Assembly: GCF_024320785.1 (NCBI RefSeq)
Contig: NZ_JANDBC010000002.1
Span: forward strand, 496,001 to 560,000
From: Gracilimonas sediminicola
GTDB taxonomy: Bacteria > Bacteroidota > Rhodothermia > Balneolales > Balneolaceae
Length of the DNA: 64,000 nucleotides
Reading direction: 5' to 3'
Shown here piece after piece: positions 1-7,571 of this stretch (the first letter of the stretch is position 1; the number at the start of each line of letters is the position of its first letter). The notes under the pieces are model-generated. The model did no database searches and was not told the DNA's origin. It saw only the letters and a program-made list of their open reading frames with translations. The position numbers and the translations under genes were made by a program.

Positions 1-342
1 ACAATGTATACCCATTAAAATATAAATGAATAATAATGAACACTATAGAAATGTTTATCAATAAAACATTTGCCCGCATTAAATATTTGATTTTAAGAAA
101 AGCCTTTTTCTTGATCTTAATTTTCGGAAAAATTATAGAGGGCAACACAAACAAGAAGTTGCATAGTAATATATATATCGAAGTATAAAATGAAATACTA
201 TAATTTAGCACTAAAAGTAGTGGAATTATAGTTGTTAATGACCATATGATTAAATAGAATGAAAATGGATTAAATAAAGTCTTATGCCTTTGATACAAAA
301 CCATAATCAAAGGAAAGTGCAAAGAAAAAATAAATATGTTAA
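1..342. other. AT-rich stretch without a convincing gene
   Basis: Very AT-rich DNA at the window edge, downstream of the flippase-like gene. The only open frame of note runs 36-188 on the plus strand (50 codons, starting MNTIEMFINK and ending NIYIEV). It resembles nothing I can name with confidence. It could be a fragment of a sugar-locus transferase or chance in AT-rich DNA. The low GC matches the neighbouring flippase gene and fits a variable, horizontally exchanged part of a polysaccharide locus. Confidence 0.4.
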
Positions 343-1512
343 TTATCTTAACCACTTAGAGCCTCTATTCAGCAATAAAGATAATGTTATCTCTGGAACT
401 ACATATGCTAAAACAATAAAGATAAATGTAGTTTTTGAGAAAAAATAAATAATGCTTAATCCAGTTATGCCAGATAATATAATTGTTGTAGTAGTAAAGA
501 AGGCAGTATTACTTATAGATATTTTTATATAATTATATAAACTAAAATAAATTAAACTACTACAGGCTAGGACATAGAATAACTCCATCAACTCTAAAAA
601 CTGCAGATTATATAATGCAATAACTAGCAATAAGAAAAGCCCATGTGCTAAAACGTGTATGCTTATATTTCTTAATAAATATTGCCTCAAATTCTTCACT
701 TCCAGTTTGTGGTAATTATTAAGTATTACCTGATTTAAAGGTCTTATTCCCGAAACCAACATCCTTATCATCTTATCGATTAGATTATATAACTCAATCT
801 TAGAGGCTCCTACACCAAGCATATTCATTAACGGTATATTCAATTCTTTAATGAATACACTAGAAGTGTATATTGGGAAAAATTTTAAATTCTTTTTTAA
901 GTAATAAAGCAATGATAATATGCTGATTTTACTTCTAATATGTTTGAAGAAGAAGTAGGTACTCACAACAAACATTCCTGAATAATAGAATGCTAAAAAC
1001 TCAATATTCTTTGTATCAAACACAATAGAAAGGGTAACTACAGCTGAAACTACGAAAGAAAAAAAATACTTATTTGCTATTGACTTGAGCTTATCAGCAC
1101 TCAAGTAGTAATAAGCGTTGATAAAGATGAATGATAGAATCTTCAGTAAGAATAATACAATTAAATGAATCCTTGGATTTTGGAGCAAATAGATCAACAC
1201 TATCAGCCCCGGTATTAGAAGCCCTAACCTTATAACTGTTATACTTGTTGCAACTTTTTTTTTAGCCTCAATTTTTAGCTTTTGGTTTATATATTCCAAC
1301 CCTTTTATTTCAAAACCAAAATTTACAAGTATAGTTAATAGGACAAAATAAACATCAACTAATATAATTTCCTTAATCAATACTACATCAAAATCTATCC
1401 TTAAATAAGAATACATTAATAGTGATGACACACCATTGATTGATTGAATTTTCGCATTATCAATAGCCTGATTATTAGTTAAATAAGCTACTAAATCTTT
1501 TATTTTTTTCAT
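343..1512 (-). CDS. Polysaccharide flippase-like multi-spanning membrane protein (Wzx type)
   Basis: A protein of about 389 residues made almost entirely of hydrophobic helices separated by short Lys-rich loops. Twelve or so membrane segments can be drawn, for example around residues 85-110, 150-170, 285-305 and 345-385. Its length and location next to rfbC suggest an oligosaccharide-lipid flippase of the MATE/Wzx superfamily, which moves undecaprenyl-linked repeat units across the inner membrane. Sequence identity in this family is very low, so the call rests on topology and context. I prefer the ATG at 1512 (MKKIKDLVAY) over the in-frame start at 1527. Either way the gene overlaps the 3' end of rfbC by tens of bases, implying coupled translation. 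The gene is far more AT-rich than rfbCAB, a usual sign of a strain-specific O-antigen or capsule segment. A truncated or divergent polymerase is the main alternative. Confidence 0.6.
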   Translation of the reverse strand: MKKIKDLVAYLTNNQAIDNAKIQSINGVSSLLMYSYLRIDFDVVLIKEIILVDVYFVLLTILVNFGFEIKGLEYINQKLKIEAKKKVATSITVIRLGLLIPGLIVLIYLLQNPRIHLIVLFLLKILSFIFINAYYYLSADKLKSIANKYFFSFVVSAVVTLSIVFDTKNIEFLAFYYSGMFVVSTYFFFKHIRSKISILSLLYYLKKNLKFFPIYTSSVFIKELNIPLMNMLGVGASKIELYNLIDKMIRMLVSGIRPLNQVILNNYHKLEVKNLRQYLLRNISIHVLAHGLFLLLVIALYNLQFLELMELFYVLACSSLIYFSLYNYIKISISNTAFFTTTTIILSGITGLSIIYFFSKTTFIFIVLAYVVPEITLSLLLNRGSKWLR

Positions 1513-2014
1513 CCTTATCAGATACAATATACTTATTTAAATCAGGCCATTTAATTTTCAAATCCTTACAACGATAATGCAATCCTTCTTCATCGTCTGG
1601 GTAATAATAGTCAGTACATTTATAATTAAAATCAGCTACTTCTGACAACACACAAAAACCATGTGCAAACCCAGGTGGTATATACATTTGTAAATGATTA
1701 CTTTCACTTAATTCTTCTGCATGCCATTGGCCAAATGTAGGCGACTCTTTTCTAATATCAACAGCTACATCAAACACTTTCCCCGATCTGACACTGACTA
1801 ATTTCCCTTGGGGATGTTCTTTTTGAAAATGTAAACCCCTTAGCACACCTCTTGTTGAACGAGACCAATTATCCTGCACAAAATCTTCTTTTATGCCTAT
1901 ATCTTTGTAACGTTTTCTCTGCCATGTTTCTAAAAAGAACCCACGCTCATCTTTAAAAATTCTTGGCTTTATTACTAATAAACCCGGCAACGGTTTTTTA
2001 ATTATTTCAAGCAT
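1475..2014 (-). CDS. rfbC: dTDP-4-dehydrorhamnose 3,5-epimerase
   Basis: A 179-residue cupin enzyme of the RmlC family, the normal length. It epimerises C3 and C5 of dTDP-4-keto-6-deoxyglucose on the way to dTDP-L-rhamnose. Visible hallmarks are FKDERGFFLETW near the N-terminus, the substrate-binding segment VLRGLHFQ (residues about 57-64, carrying the conserved His), the stretch GKVFDVAVDIR, and PPGFAHGFCVLS. The start codon overlaps the stop of rfbA by one base (TAATG), so the two are translationally coupled. No rmlD follows; the next gene is flippase-like. The final reductase must therefore be elsewhere, or the sugar made is another 6-deoxyhexose. Confidence 0.95.
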   Translation of the reverse strand: MLEIIKKPLPGLLVIKPRIFKDERGFFLETWQRKRYKDIGIKEDFVQDNWSRSTRGVLRGLHFQKEHPQGKLVSVRSGKVFDVAVDIRKESPTFGQWHAEELSESNHLQMYIPPGFAHGFCVLSEVADFNYKCTDYYYPDDEEGLHYRCKDLKIKWPDLNKYIVSDKDEKNKRFSSLFN

Positions 2015-2880
2015 TATTCCTTAACTAAATTAAGTAAATATTCACCATAGCCACTTTTCACCAGTGGCTTTGCTAATTCTTTGAGCTGCAAACTATCTAT
2101 ATAATTCATTCGCCAAGCCACTTCTTCCGGGCTTGCTATTTTTAAACCTTGTCGCTGTTCTACCGTCTGTACAAAGTTCGAAGCTTGTAGCATTGAATCA
2201 TGCGTTCCAGTATCCAACCAAGCTGTTCCACGTCCCATAAGTTCAACAGTGAGTTCTTCATGTTCTAAATAGATCCTATTTAGATCTGTTATCTCTAACT
2301 CTCCTCTGGGAGATGGTTTTAGGTTCTTTGCCCGATCTACTACCTGGTTATCATAATAGTATAGACCAACCACTGCATAATTAGATTTTGGTTGTTTTGG
2401 TTTTTCCTCGAGGCTTAGCACTTTCCCATTTCCATCAAATTCAACTACTCCATACCGTTCCGGATCATGCACATTGTATCCAAACACTGTTGCTCCGGAT
2501 TCTAATTCAGCCGCTTTTTGGAGTTTCTGAGAAAGTCCTTGTCCGTAAAAAATGTTATCACCTAAAATTAGGGCGACACTATCATCCCCAATAAACTCTT
2601 CCCCAATAATAAACGCCTGAGCCAATCCTTCTGGTTTGGGTTGTTCAGCATAGCTTAAGTCAACACCCCATTGAGATCCATCGCCTAATAGATCTTCAAA
2701 ACGAGGTAGATCTTCAGGAGTAGATATCACCAATATCTCTTTGATACCGGATAGCATTAAAGTTGATAACGGATAATAGATCATAGGTTTATCGTACACC
2801 GGTAGTAATTGCTTACTGACTACAAGCGTATTTGGATGTAAACGTGTTCCGGCTCCACCGGCGAGTATAATTCCTTTCAT
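2014..2880 (-). CDS. rfbA: Glucose-1-phosphate thymidylyltransferase
   Basis: A 288-residue RmlA-type sugar nucleotidyltransferase that makes dTDP-glucose from dTTP and glucose-1-phosphate, the first committed step of dTDP-deoxysugar synthesis. The N-terminal nucleotide loop [11 protein letters not shown] is intact, followed by [20 protein letters not shown]. The [10 protein letters not shown] metal/nucleotide segment lies near residue 105 and [20 protein letters not shown] near residue 158, all canonical. It sits between rfbB and rfbC in one minus-strand operon. A 41-bp gap holding a short 7-bp-periodic repeat separates it from rfbB. Confidence 0.96.
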   Translation of the reverse strand: MKGIILAGGAGTRLHPNTLVVSKQLLPVYDKPMIYYPLSTLMLSGIKEILVISTPEDLPRFEDLLGDGSQWGVDLSYAEQPKPEGLAQAFIIGEEFIGDDSVALILGDNIFYGQGLSQKLQKAAELESGATVFGYNVHDPERYGVVEFDGNGKVLSLEEKPKQPKSNYAVVGLYYYDNQVVDRAKNLKPSPRGELEITDLNRIYLEHEELTVELMGRGTAWLDTGTHDSMLQASNFVQTVEQRQGLKIASPEEVAWRMNYIDSLQLKELAKPLVKSGYGEYLLNLVKE

Positions 2881-2884
2881 TTTG

Positions 2885-2919
2885 TAAATTCTAAATTGAG
2901 TAATTCTAAATTTTAAATT
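2885..2919. repeat. Short array of degenerate 7-bp units between rfbB and rfbA
   Basis: The spacer between the rfbB stop and the rfbA start can be cut into consecutive heptads: TAAATTC, TAAATTG, AGTAATT, CTAAATT, TTAAATT. It is AT-rich, so some periodicity could be chance. However, it looks like the single-arm version of the heptad elements found elsewhere in this window, and its unit resembles the arm upstream of the regulator at 4524-4561. Confidence 0.45.
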
Positions 2920-2921
2920 AT

Positions 2922-3974
2922 TTAGGCTGTACCAAGTCTTTCGAGATCATAGTTGTTTTCTGTGACAGCTTCGCACCAATCAATATTTTCCAGATACCAT
3001 TGAATGGTTTTCTTGATCCCACTATCAAAGGATTCTTCGGGGGTCCAGCCTAATTCACACTCAATTTTGGAAGCATCAATAGCGTAGCGGAAGTCATGGC
3101 CGGGACGGTCGGTGACGAAAGAAATTTGATCTCTGTAACTATCACCGGCATCTTTTGGCACTAATTCATTCAGTGTATCACAAATGGTGTGTACCACTTC
3201 AATGTTTTGTTTTTCGTTGTGTCCGCCGATGTTGTAGGTTTCACCTGGCAAGCCCTTAATCACTACTTTTAGTAATGCCCGGGCATGGTCATCTACATAC
3301 AACCAATCCCGAACATTTTCACCGGTTCCATATACCGGGATATCTTTCCCCTGTAATGCTTTTAAAATAACAACCGGAATCAATTTCTCAGGAAACTGAT
3401 AGGGACCATAGTTGTTTGAACAGTTGGTAATCATAGTAGGTAAACCGTAGGTATGATGCCATGCTCTTACCAAATGATCAGATGAAGCTTTACTGGAAGA
3501 ATAGGGTGAGCGAGGATCATATGGGGTTTCTTCAGTAAAAAAGCCTTCATCCCCTAATTCACCATACACCTCATCTGTTGACACATGTAGAAAACGGAAC
3601 TCTTCTTTTTGAATTCCTCCTAACCCTAACCAATACTGCTTGGCCTCCTCCAATAAAGTATGCGTACCATTCACATTCGTTCTAACAAACTCCGCCGAAC
3701 CATCAATGGAGCGATCTACGTGAGATTCAGCTGCCAGATGCATTATAGCATCGGGTTTAAAGTCATTAAAGATGCGGTCAATCTCACCGGCATCACAAAT
3801 ATCCACAGGTTCAAATTGATAGCGGTCTGAATCTGAAACAGATTCCAGTGATTCTAAATGCCCGGCGTAGGTTAGTTTATCAATATTTAGGACTTCATGA
3901 CCTGTTTCTCTAATGATCATTCTGATTAGAGCTGACCCTATAAATCCTGCCCCACCTGTAACTATAATTTTCAT
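2922..3974 (-). CDS. rfbB: dTDP-glucose 4,6-dehydratase
   Basis: A 350-residue extended SDR enzyme of the RmlB family that converts dTDP-glucose to dTDP-4-keto-6-deoxyglucose using bound NAD. The N-terminal Rossmann motif [12 protein letters not shown] is followed by [12 protein letters not shown], by the catalytic [10 protein letters not shown] region and the [10 protein letters not shown] Tyr/Lys pair, and by [17 protein letters not shown], all typical of RmlB. I place the start at 3974 ([10 protein letters not shown]) because it opens directly into the Rossmann fold. An upstream in-frame ATG at 4001 would add nine basic residues and overlap the preceding gene. The start lies 10 bp after the stop of the winged-helix regulator, so it is probably cotranscribed with it. 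Confidence 0.95.
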   Translation of the reverse strand: MKIIVTGGAGFIGSALIRMIIRETGHEVLNIDKLTYAGHLESLESVSDSDRYQFEPVDICDAGEIDRIFNDFKPDAIMHLAAESHVDRSIDGSAEFVRTNVNGTHTLLEEAKQYWLGLGGIQKEEFRFLHVSTDEVYGELGDEGFFTEETPYDPRSPYSSSKASSDHLVRAWHHTYGLPTMITNCSNNYGPYQFPEKLIPVVILKALQGKDIPVYGTGENVRDWLYVDDHARALLKVVIKGLPGETYNIGGHNEKQNIEVVHTICDTLNELVPKDAGDSYRDQISFVTDRPGHDFRYAIDASKIECELGWTPEESFDSGIKKTIQWYLENIDWCEAVTENNYDLERLGTA

Positions 3975-3984
3975 TTTTTTTCTT

Positions 3985-4512
3985 TTAATATTTCTCATCA
4001 CCGAAGATCAACAATCTCGGTTGTTCAATTTCAAAAACTTCACTTGGCTGATAAACAAGCGTTCGAATCTTTCGACCGATCAGATCTTCTGCTTTTGCCA
4101 CCAGTTTTGTCAAATAAGTACTGTCAATATTCTTACCTATTATCGTTACATCCACAATGGAAGTATCTAACCCCCTAGCCAGATCCCCGGTCAAATAAAC
4201 GGCATTTACATCCCCCAGTTTTTGTACCACCTGCTCAATGATCTGATCGATCCCAAAATGCTTAAAAGCGATCTTTTGGAGCTCGCCAAACATAGGGAAC
4301 TTTGTGTTTACTTTGTACACTATTTTGTTTCCTTCCTTATGTCCGGCAATGAGACCGGCTTCTTCAAAGCGGTTCAATTCCACCCGTACCGAATTGGTAC
4401 TTTCATCAAACTCCTGAGCCAGTCCGCGCAGGTACGCGCTGCTGTCCGGGTTCAGGAAGAAGCGAAGCAGAAGCTTCAGTCGGGTTTTGGATTGTATGAG
4501 GGTATCGAGCAT
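3985..4512 (-). CDS. Winged-helix protein with a degenerate nucleotidyltransferase domain, candidate regulator of the sugar operon
   Basis: A 175-residue two-part protein. Residues 1-75 read as a winged helix of the ArsR/MarR kind: [13 protein letters not shown], then a recognition-helix region [20 protein letters not shown], then the wing [12 protein letters not shown]. Residues about 95-170 resemble a small MNT/KNTase nucleotidyltransferase. The usual Gly-Ser motif is replaced by TGDLARGLD, and the Asp-x-Asp metal pair is reduced to a single Asp in IVDVTIIG, so catalysis is unlikely. As the first gene of the rfbBAC transcript it may sense a nucleotide or nucleotide sugar and autoregulate the locus; that is inference. 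An inverted-repeat element begins 11 bp before its start codon. Confidence 0.65.
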   Translation of the reverse strand: MLDTLIQSKTRLKLLLRFFLNPDSSAYLRGLAQEFDESTNSVRVELNRFEEAGLIAGHKEGNKIVYKVNTKFPMFGELQKIAFKHFGIDQIIEQVVQKLGDVNAVYLTGDLARGLDTSIVDVTIIGKNIDSTYLTKLVAKAEDLIGRKIRTLVYQPSEVFEIEQPRLLIFGDEKY

Positions 4513-4523
4513 TGGACCCTTTC

Positions 4524-4682
4524 GGGAATTAAGAATTTAAAATTTAAAAATAAAAATGGGTTTCTGGGTGGCTTTGAGTATTGGGCTATCATTCGGCTAA
4601 TCGGTAGTATTACAGGATTGCCTACCCCAAAAACAATCCCTACCCATTTTTAATTTTAAATTTTTCATTTTGAATTTCGCCC
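4524..4682. repeat. Inverted-repeat element with 7-bp-periodic AT-rich arms
   Basis: The left arm (4524-4561) reads as heptads such as GAATTTA, AAATTTA, AAAATAA and ends AAATGGGT. The right arm (4642-4682) is its imperfect reverse complement, starting ACCCATTTTTAATTTTAAAT and ending TTCGCCC. About 80 bp of GC-richer sequence lies between. The DNA could fold into a long hairpin. It ends just before the start codon of the winged-helix regulator, so any transcript initiating upstream would carry it in the 5' leader. Confidence 0.7.
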
Positions 4683-4791
4683 GCACCGCGTTGCAGTTAA
4701 GCGAGTAATTCTGTTACTCAATAATACGCAGGATAATTTACACGATCAATGGGTGTTTGGGGATTTTTTAAGGAGGGCTACATTCAGTACT

Positions 4792-4833
4792 TCGTAAATC
4801 GGTCGTTCGGTCCATCGATCTATCGTGAATCAA
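4792..4833. repeat. Dispersed repeat R3, copy 1
   Basis: A 40-bp unit with alternating ATCG/TTCGG words, beginning TTCGTAAATCGGTCGTTCGG. Closely similar copies occur at 7069-7112 and 11030-11066. It is non-coding; its function is unknown. Confidence 0.6.
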
Positions 4834-4846
4834 TTCTTTCACAAGC

Positions 4847-4940
4847 GCTGCTGAAGATCATAAACTTATTCTTGGAGATTGCTTCGCCTCATCCGCCTGC
4901 CTGTCCGGTAGGCAGGCTCCTCACAAAGACGGACTTTTAA
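4847..4940. repeat. Dispersed repeat R4, copy 1, with a nested palindrome
   Basis: This unit contains GGAGATTGCTTCG and ends CTCCTCACAAAGACGGAC. It resembles the widespread bacterial REP-like element whose core is GAGATTGCTTCGTCG...CTCCTCGCAAAGAC. Inserted in its middle is a small perfect palindrome, CCTGCCTGTCCGGTAGGCAGG minus its centre (about 4897-4917). Other copies are at 5425-5500 and 10826-10921, with a partial one near 5080-5130. Confidence 0.65.
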
Positions 4941-4943
4941 TTA

Positions 4944-5016
4944 GGCGTTCCCTTGCCTTTGGCGTGAGCGGCATAATGCAAGCGAGCGTTAGGGAAAGGG
5001 ACAGGGATAGGGTTTT
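4944..5016. repeat. Dispersed repeat R2, copy 1
   Basis: An imperfectly palindromic unit of about 73 bp. It starts GGCGTTCCCTTGCC, has GCAAGCGAGCGTTAGGGAAA in the middle and ends GACAGGGATAGGGTTT. Copies at 5504-5600 and 7434-7536 share both ends. In copy 2 the central part is replaced by different sequence. Confidence 0.65.
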
Positions 5017-5341
5017 GTTAGAAATGGCAGGTGGGCGTTGTTCAACTTAGTTGCCATTTCAGGGAGATTGCCACGTCGTTAATCATCCCAACCTTACATT
5101 CAGCAACACGAACTCCTCGCAAAGACAAGCTTTATTGCATGTCATCCCGCACGAAGCGAAGCGGAGATGCGGGATCTCCTTGACAAACTTTTGATATCGA
5201 TAAGAGAGATCGCGGATAAAGTATTTCCGCGATGACGGGTTGTTCTGATATCCGAATCTATATCACCTCGTGAAGATCCTTCTCCGCCAGCCGGCGGATC
5301 AGGATGACCCGGTGGTTGGATTGAGAGGGGAAATTTCAACA
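5017..5341. repeat. Non-coding region with fragments of REP-like repeats
   Basis: I see no gene here. The region holds a partial R4 copy (about 5080-5130, containing ACTCCTCGCAAAGACAAG). It also has two GTCATCCCGC / GCGATGACGGG type hairpin pieces (5138-5180 and 5212-5242), the second like the hairpin at 14306-14352. A palindrome, CCGCCAGCCGGCGG, lies at about 5283-5297. The open frames that cross it have composition typical of repeats and no recognisable domain. Confidence 0.5.
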
Positions 5342-5397
5342 AGAGTCCTTCCCCTTGTTGAAGGGGAAGACAGAAGGGGTCGAAGATTCGGGCAACC
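5342..5397. repeat. Dispersed hairpin repeat R1, copy 1
   Basis: The unit is GAGTCCTT-CCCCTT-loop-AAGGGG-AAGACAG followed by AGGGGTCG. The CCCCTT/AAGGGG arms make a short stem. Copies lie at 7222-7266, 10956-11015 and 12511-12558, and in reverse orientation at 55112-55151. The palindrome and its constant flanks suggest a small REP-like non-autonomous element. Confidence 0.7.
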
Positions 5398-5424
5398 AAG
5401 CTCAATCCACCTCCGCACAGGTGG

Positions 5425-5600
5425 AGCGTTGTTTGAGATCCTAAACCTATTCTTCGAGATTGCTTCGTCGCATCCGTTCCTCCCAAAGACGGACTTTTAA
5501 TCAGGCGTTCCCTTACCCTGCGGCGGTGGCGAAGGTTTTATTAGTTTTATCGATGTGCCGGAGGGCAAGGGACAGGGATTGGGTTTACTGATAGCTGAAA
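5425..5600. repeat. Dispersed repeats R4 copy 2 and R2 copy 2, adjoining
   Basis: R4 copy 2 (5425-5500) contains CGAGATTGCTTCGTCGCATC and ends CAAAGACGGACTTTTAA. R2 copy 2 (5504-5600) follows in the same order and with the same 3-4 bp junction as the pair at 4847-5016. This suggests that R4 and R2 sometimes spread as one composite unit. The end of R2 runs into TTTACTGATAGCTGAA, which also follows the R2 copy at 7434-7536. Confidence 0.6.
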
Positions 5601-5664
5601 GCAGTCAACCAACAGCTAAACTCCCTTCCAGTAAGCAAGCGAAGCCGTTCAGGGCTTCGCGGTA

Positions 5665-6879
5665 TCAGGACTCGCTCCCAAAAGGATTAGAAGCCAAAAA
5701 CTGACGAACAAAAATCCAGCCTATAGATGCGATACCACTTAGCATCACAAATACAACCAGGACCATAGCCCCGCTGGTTTCATCGTTTACCGGAACCTGC
5801 ACCGGCTGCAGCACTTTAAACACCGGGGTTTCTTCCTGTACTTTCAGTTTGGCTTCTTCAAACTGTTGGGTCAGGGAATTATAGAGGTTAAAAGCAATGT
5901 CATATTCTGACTGCAGTCGCTGTCGCTCGGTTTGAGCTCTGGCTGTTAAATTACCTTGGTTACTGTCATCAAAATCAGCCAGTTCCAGCTGAGCTTCCCG
6001 AAAACGCTCTCTCGCATCATTCAACTGTTCCTCAATAAAATCCAGATCCCGGATTACTTTTTCGGTACGGTATTCCACCAGGTATTCGGTCAGTTCATCG
6101 ATGGTGAATTTAGCCACGCTTGCCGCTAATTTTGGATTTGACATTTGAGCCCGAACGGTAACCACTCCTGATTCTTCATCCAAACTGGCTGAAACTCTTT
6201 GTCTTAGGACTTCAATAACGTCCATTTCGTTTTTAGTCAGCTCAACAATTTCATCCTGGTTACTGACTCCCGTACTTACAGTCTCTTCTTCACTTTTAAA
6301 TGCACCAATTATGGTTCCGGGAAGACCAACAGTAAACATTTTCAAATAGCCTAAGACCCCGGGTGTCTGCACTTCTAAGTAATAATTGTAAATAGATGTT
6401 GTGGTATCATAATCCGGGAAGTAAAACTGCTGCCGGGCCAGTTTATCCTGAAAGCTCAGACTCTGTACAATTTTGGGATAAAGGTCTACCCGTATGGCAT
6501 TGCTTGAAGCATTGTATGTACCTCCACTCAAGCCAATTAAACCACCGTACTGCTGAATTAAACTTGATGCACCTCCCAAATCTCCTTCTTTAGCGTATTC
6601 CGGCATCAGCGTGGCATCACTTACATACTCTTTGGGGCTAAGCAGAGCTACCAATACTCCCAAAACCACACCCACCGCTACAAAACGGTAAATAATTTTC
6701 CGGTTATCCCATATGGTTTTAGCCAGTTCAATCAGGTCAATTTCATCTTCTTCGTAGCCTTCATAGCCATGGTCGGCAGGAACCAGCCGATATTCCTGAA
6801 TGGGAAAGTTTTCCGGGCTTTTTTTCTTTCCCGGCTTGTTGTCCCCATGTTCTTGATTTGAATTGTTCTCTTCGCTCAC
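5665..6879 (-). CDS. Wzz-type chain-length determinant protein
   Basis: A 404-residue polysaccharide co-polymerase. The first 50 residues are a hydrophilic, Lys/Glu-rich cytoplasmic tail. A transmembrane helix follows at about 58-78 (RFVAVGVVLGVLVALLSP), then a periplasmic Wzz domain opening KEYVSDATLMPEY. Residues about 260-340 form a long coiled-coil helix (IEEQLNDARERFREAQLELADF). A second transmembrane helix near the C-terminus (about 368-393) is preceded by the Pro-rich segment FKVLQPVQVPVNDE. This is the classic Wzz/GumC-N layout without a tyrosine kinase domain. It controls repeat number in O-antigen, capsule or exopolysaccharide. It starts with GTG. It shares strand with the rfb locus but is separated from it by 1.1 kb of repeats. 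Confidence 0.88.
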   Translation of the reverse strand: MSEENNSNQEHGDNKPGKKKSPENFPIQEYRLVPADHGYEGYEEDEIDLIELAKTIWDNRKIIYRFVAVGVVLGVLVALLSPKEYVSDATLMPEYAKEGDLGGASSLIQQYGGLIGLSGGTYNASSNAIRVDLYPKIVQSLSFQDKLARQQFYFPDYDTTTSIYNYYLEVQTPGVLGYLKMFTVGLPGTIIGAFKSEEETVSTGVSNQDEIVELTKNEMDVIEVLRQRVSASLDEESGVVTVRAQMSNPKLAASVAKFTIDELTEYLVEYRTEKVIRDLDFIEEQLNDARERFREAQLELADFDDSNQGNLTARAQTERQRLQSEYDIAFNLYNSLTQQFEEAKLKVQEETPVFKVLQPVQVPVNDETSGAMVLVVFVMLSGIASIGWIFVRQFLASNPFGSES

Positions 6880-6950
6880 TTTCTACCAAATTTTGTTAAG
6901 CCATGATGATACGAAGTTTGGGCTTCTATTTAAAGAGGTATTTGTTGGCT

Positions 6951-7008
6951 AGATTTAAGATGTAAGATGTGAGATATGAGATTTTAGAAGTGAGTCTTGA
7001 GTATTGAG
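6951..7008. repeat. Single arm of eight degenerate 7-bp units
   Basis: The sequence reads as consecutive heptads AGATTTA, AGATGTA, AGATGTG, AGATATG, AGATTTT, AGAAGTG, AGTCTTG, AGTATTG plus AG. No matching inverted arm is nearby, so this may be half of an element of the kind described at 22478-23049. The last units (AGTATTGAG) match the arm of the hairpin at 50243-50283. Confidence 0.7.
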
Positions 7009-7068
7009 TTTGGTAGAGCAAAAAGGCCTTTTGTCGTTCCTGTAGACGTGAGGTAATTCGAGGACAGT

Positions 7069-7536
7069 TCGCAAATCGATCACTCGGTTCATCGGTCATT
7101 CGCAAATCAATAGTTGGGAGGTGTAGCACTAAGGTGGAAAGACAACATCCTAAAGATTTTCTGGCTAAGATCCTTCGATATCTCAGAATGACTCGATTTT
7201 TTAATAGATAAGAATGCTACCAAGGAGTCCTTTCCCCTTTTGAAGGGGAAAGACAGATAGGGGTCTTTCGCTATGGGATCTAACCTTTATTCAACTAAAA
7301 TACCATTGTGCTTCGGAGCTCAAAAATTGGGTTTTCTAAAACGGGCAACATAGTCTAAGCTACCACCGCACAAGTGGACACTTGCGCTATTGCAGCGACA
7401 TGTCATCCTTGATCATACCTCCTAAACCCATAAAGGCGTTCCCTTGCCCTTGACGCGAGCGGCATCATGCAAGCGAGCGTTAGGGAAAGCGACAGGGATA
7501 GGGTTTACTGATAGCTGAAGCCTGTCATCCGACAGC
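7069..7536. repeat. Repeat cluster: R3 copy 2, R1 copy 2, a CAAGTGGACACTTG palindrome and R2 copy 3
   Basis: The stretch between wzz and fadE holds no gene. R3 copy 2 is at 7069-7112 (TTCGCAAATCGATCACTCGG). R1 copy 2 is at 7222-7266 (GAGTCCTTTCCCCTTTTGAA). The palindromic word CACAAGTGGACACTTGCGCT at about 7368-7388 recurs in inverse orientation at 52445-52466. R2 copy 3 is at 7434-7536 (GCGTTCCCTTGCCCTTGACG). The order of families differs from the cluster at 4.8-5.6 kb. Confidence 0.6.
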
Positions 7537-7571
7537 CTCTTTACACGTCCCCACATTAACACTTTCCCACG

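Noticed and set aside
4222-4653. Plus-strand open frame of 143 codons
   Set aside because: It runs opposite the winged-helix regulator and then through the inverted-repeat element. Its protein has no domain and reflects the complementary strand.
5142-5500. Open frames on both strands in the repeat zone
   Set aside because: They are made of REP-like repeats (R1, R4 and GC palindromes). Translation gives repeat-derived peptides with no homology I recognise.
6926-7129. Minus-strand open frame of 67 codons after wzz
   Set aside because: Its C-terminal half is the translated heptad arm (…LTSKISYLTSYILN) and the rest is repeat R3, so it is not a gene.
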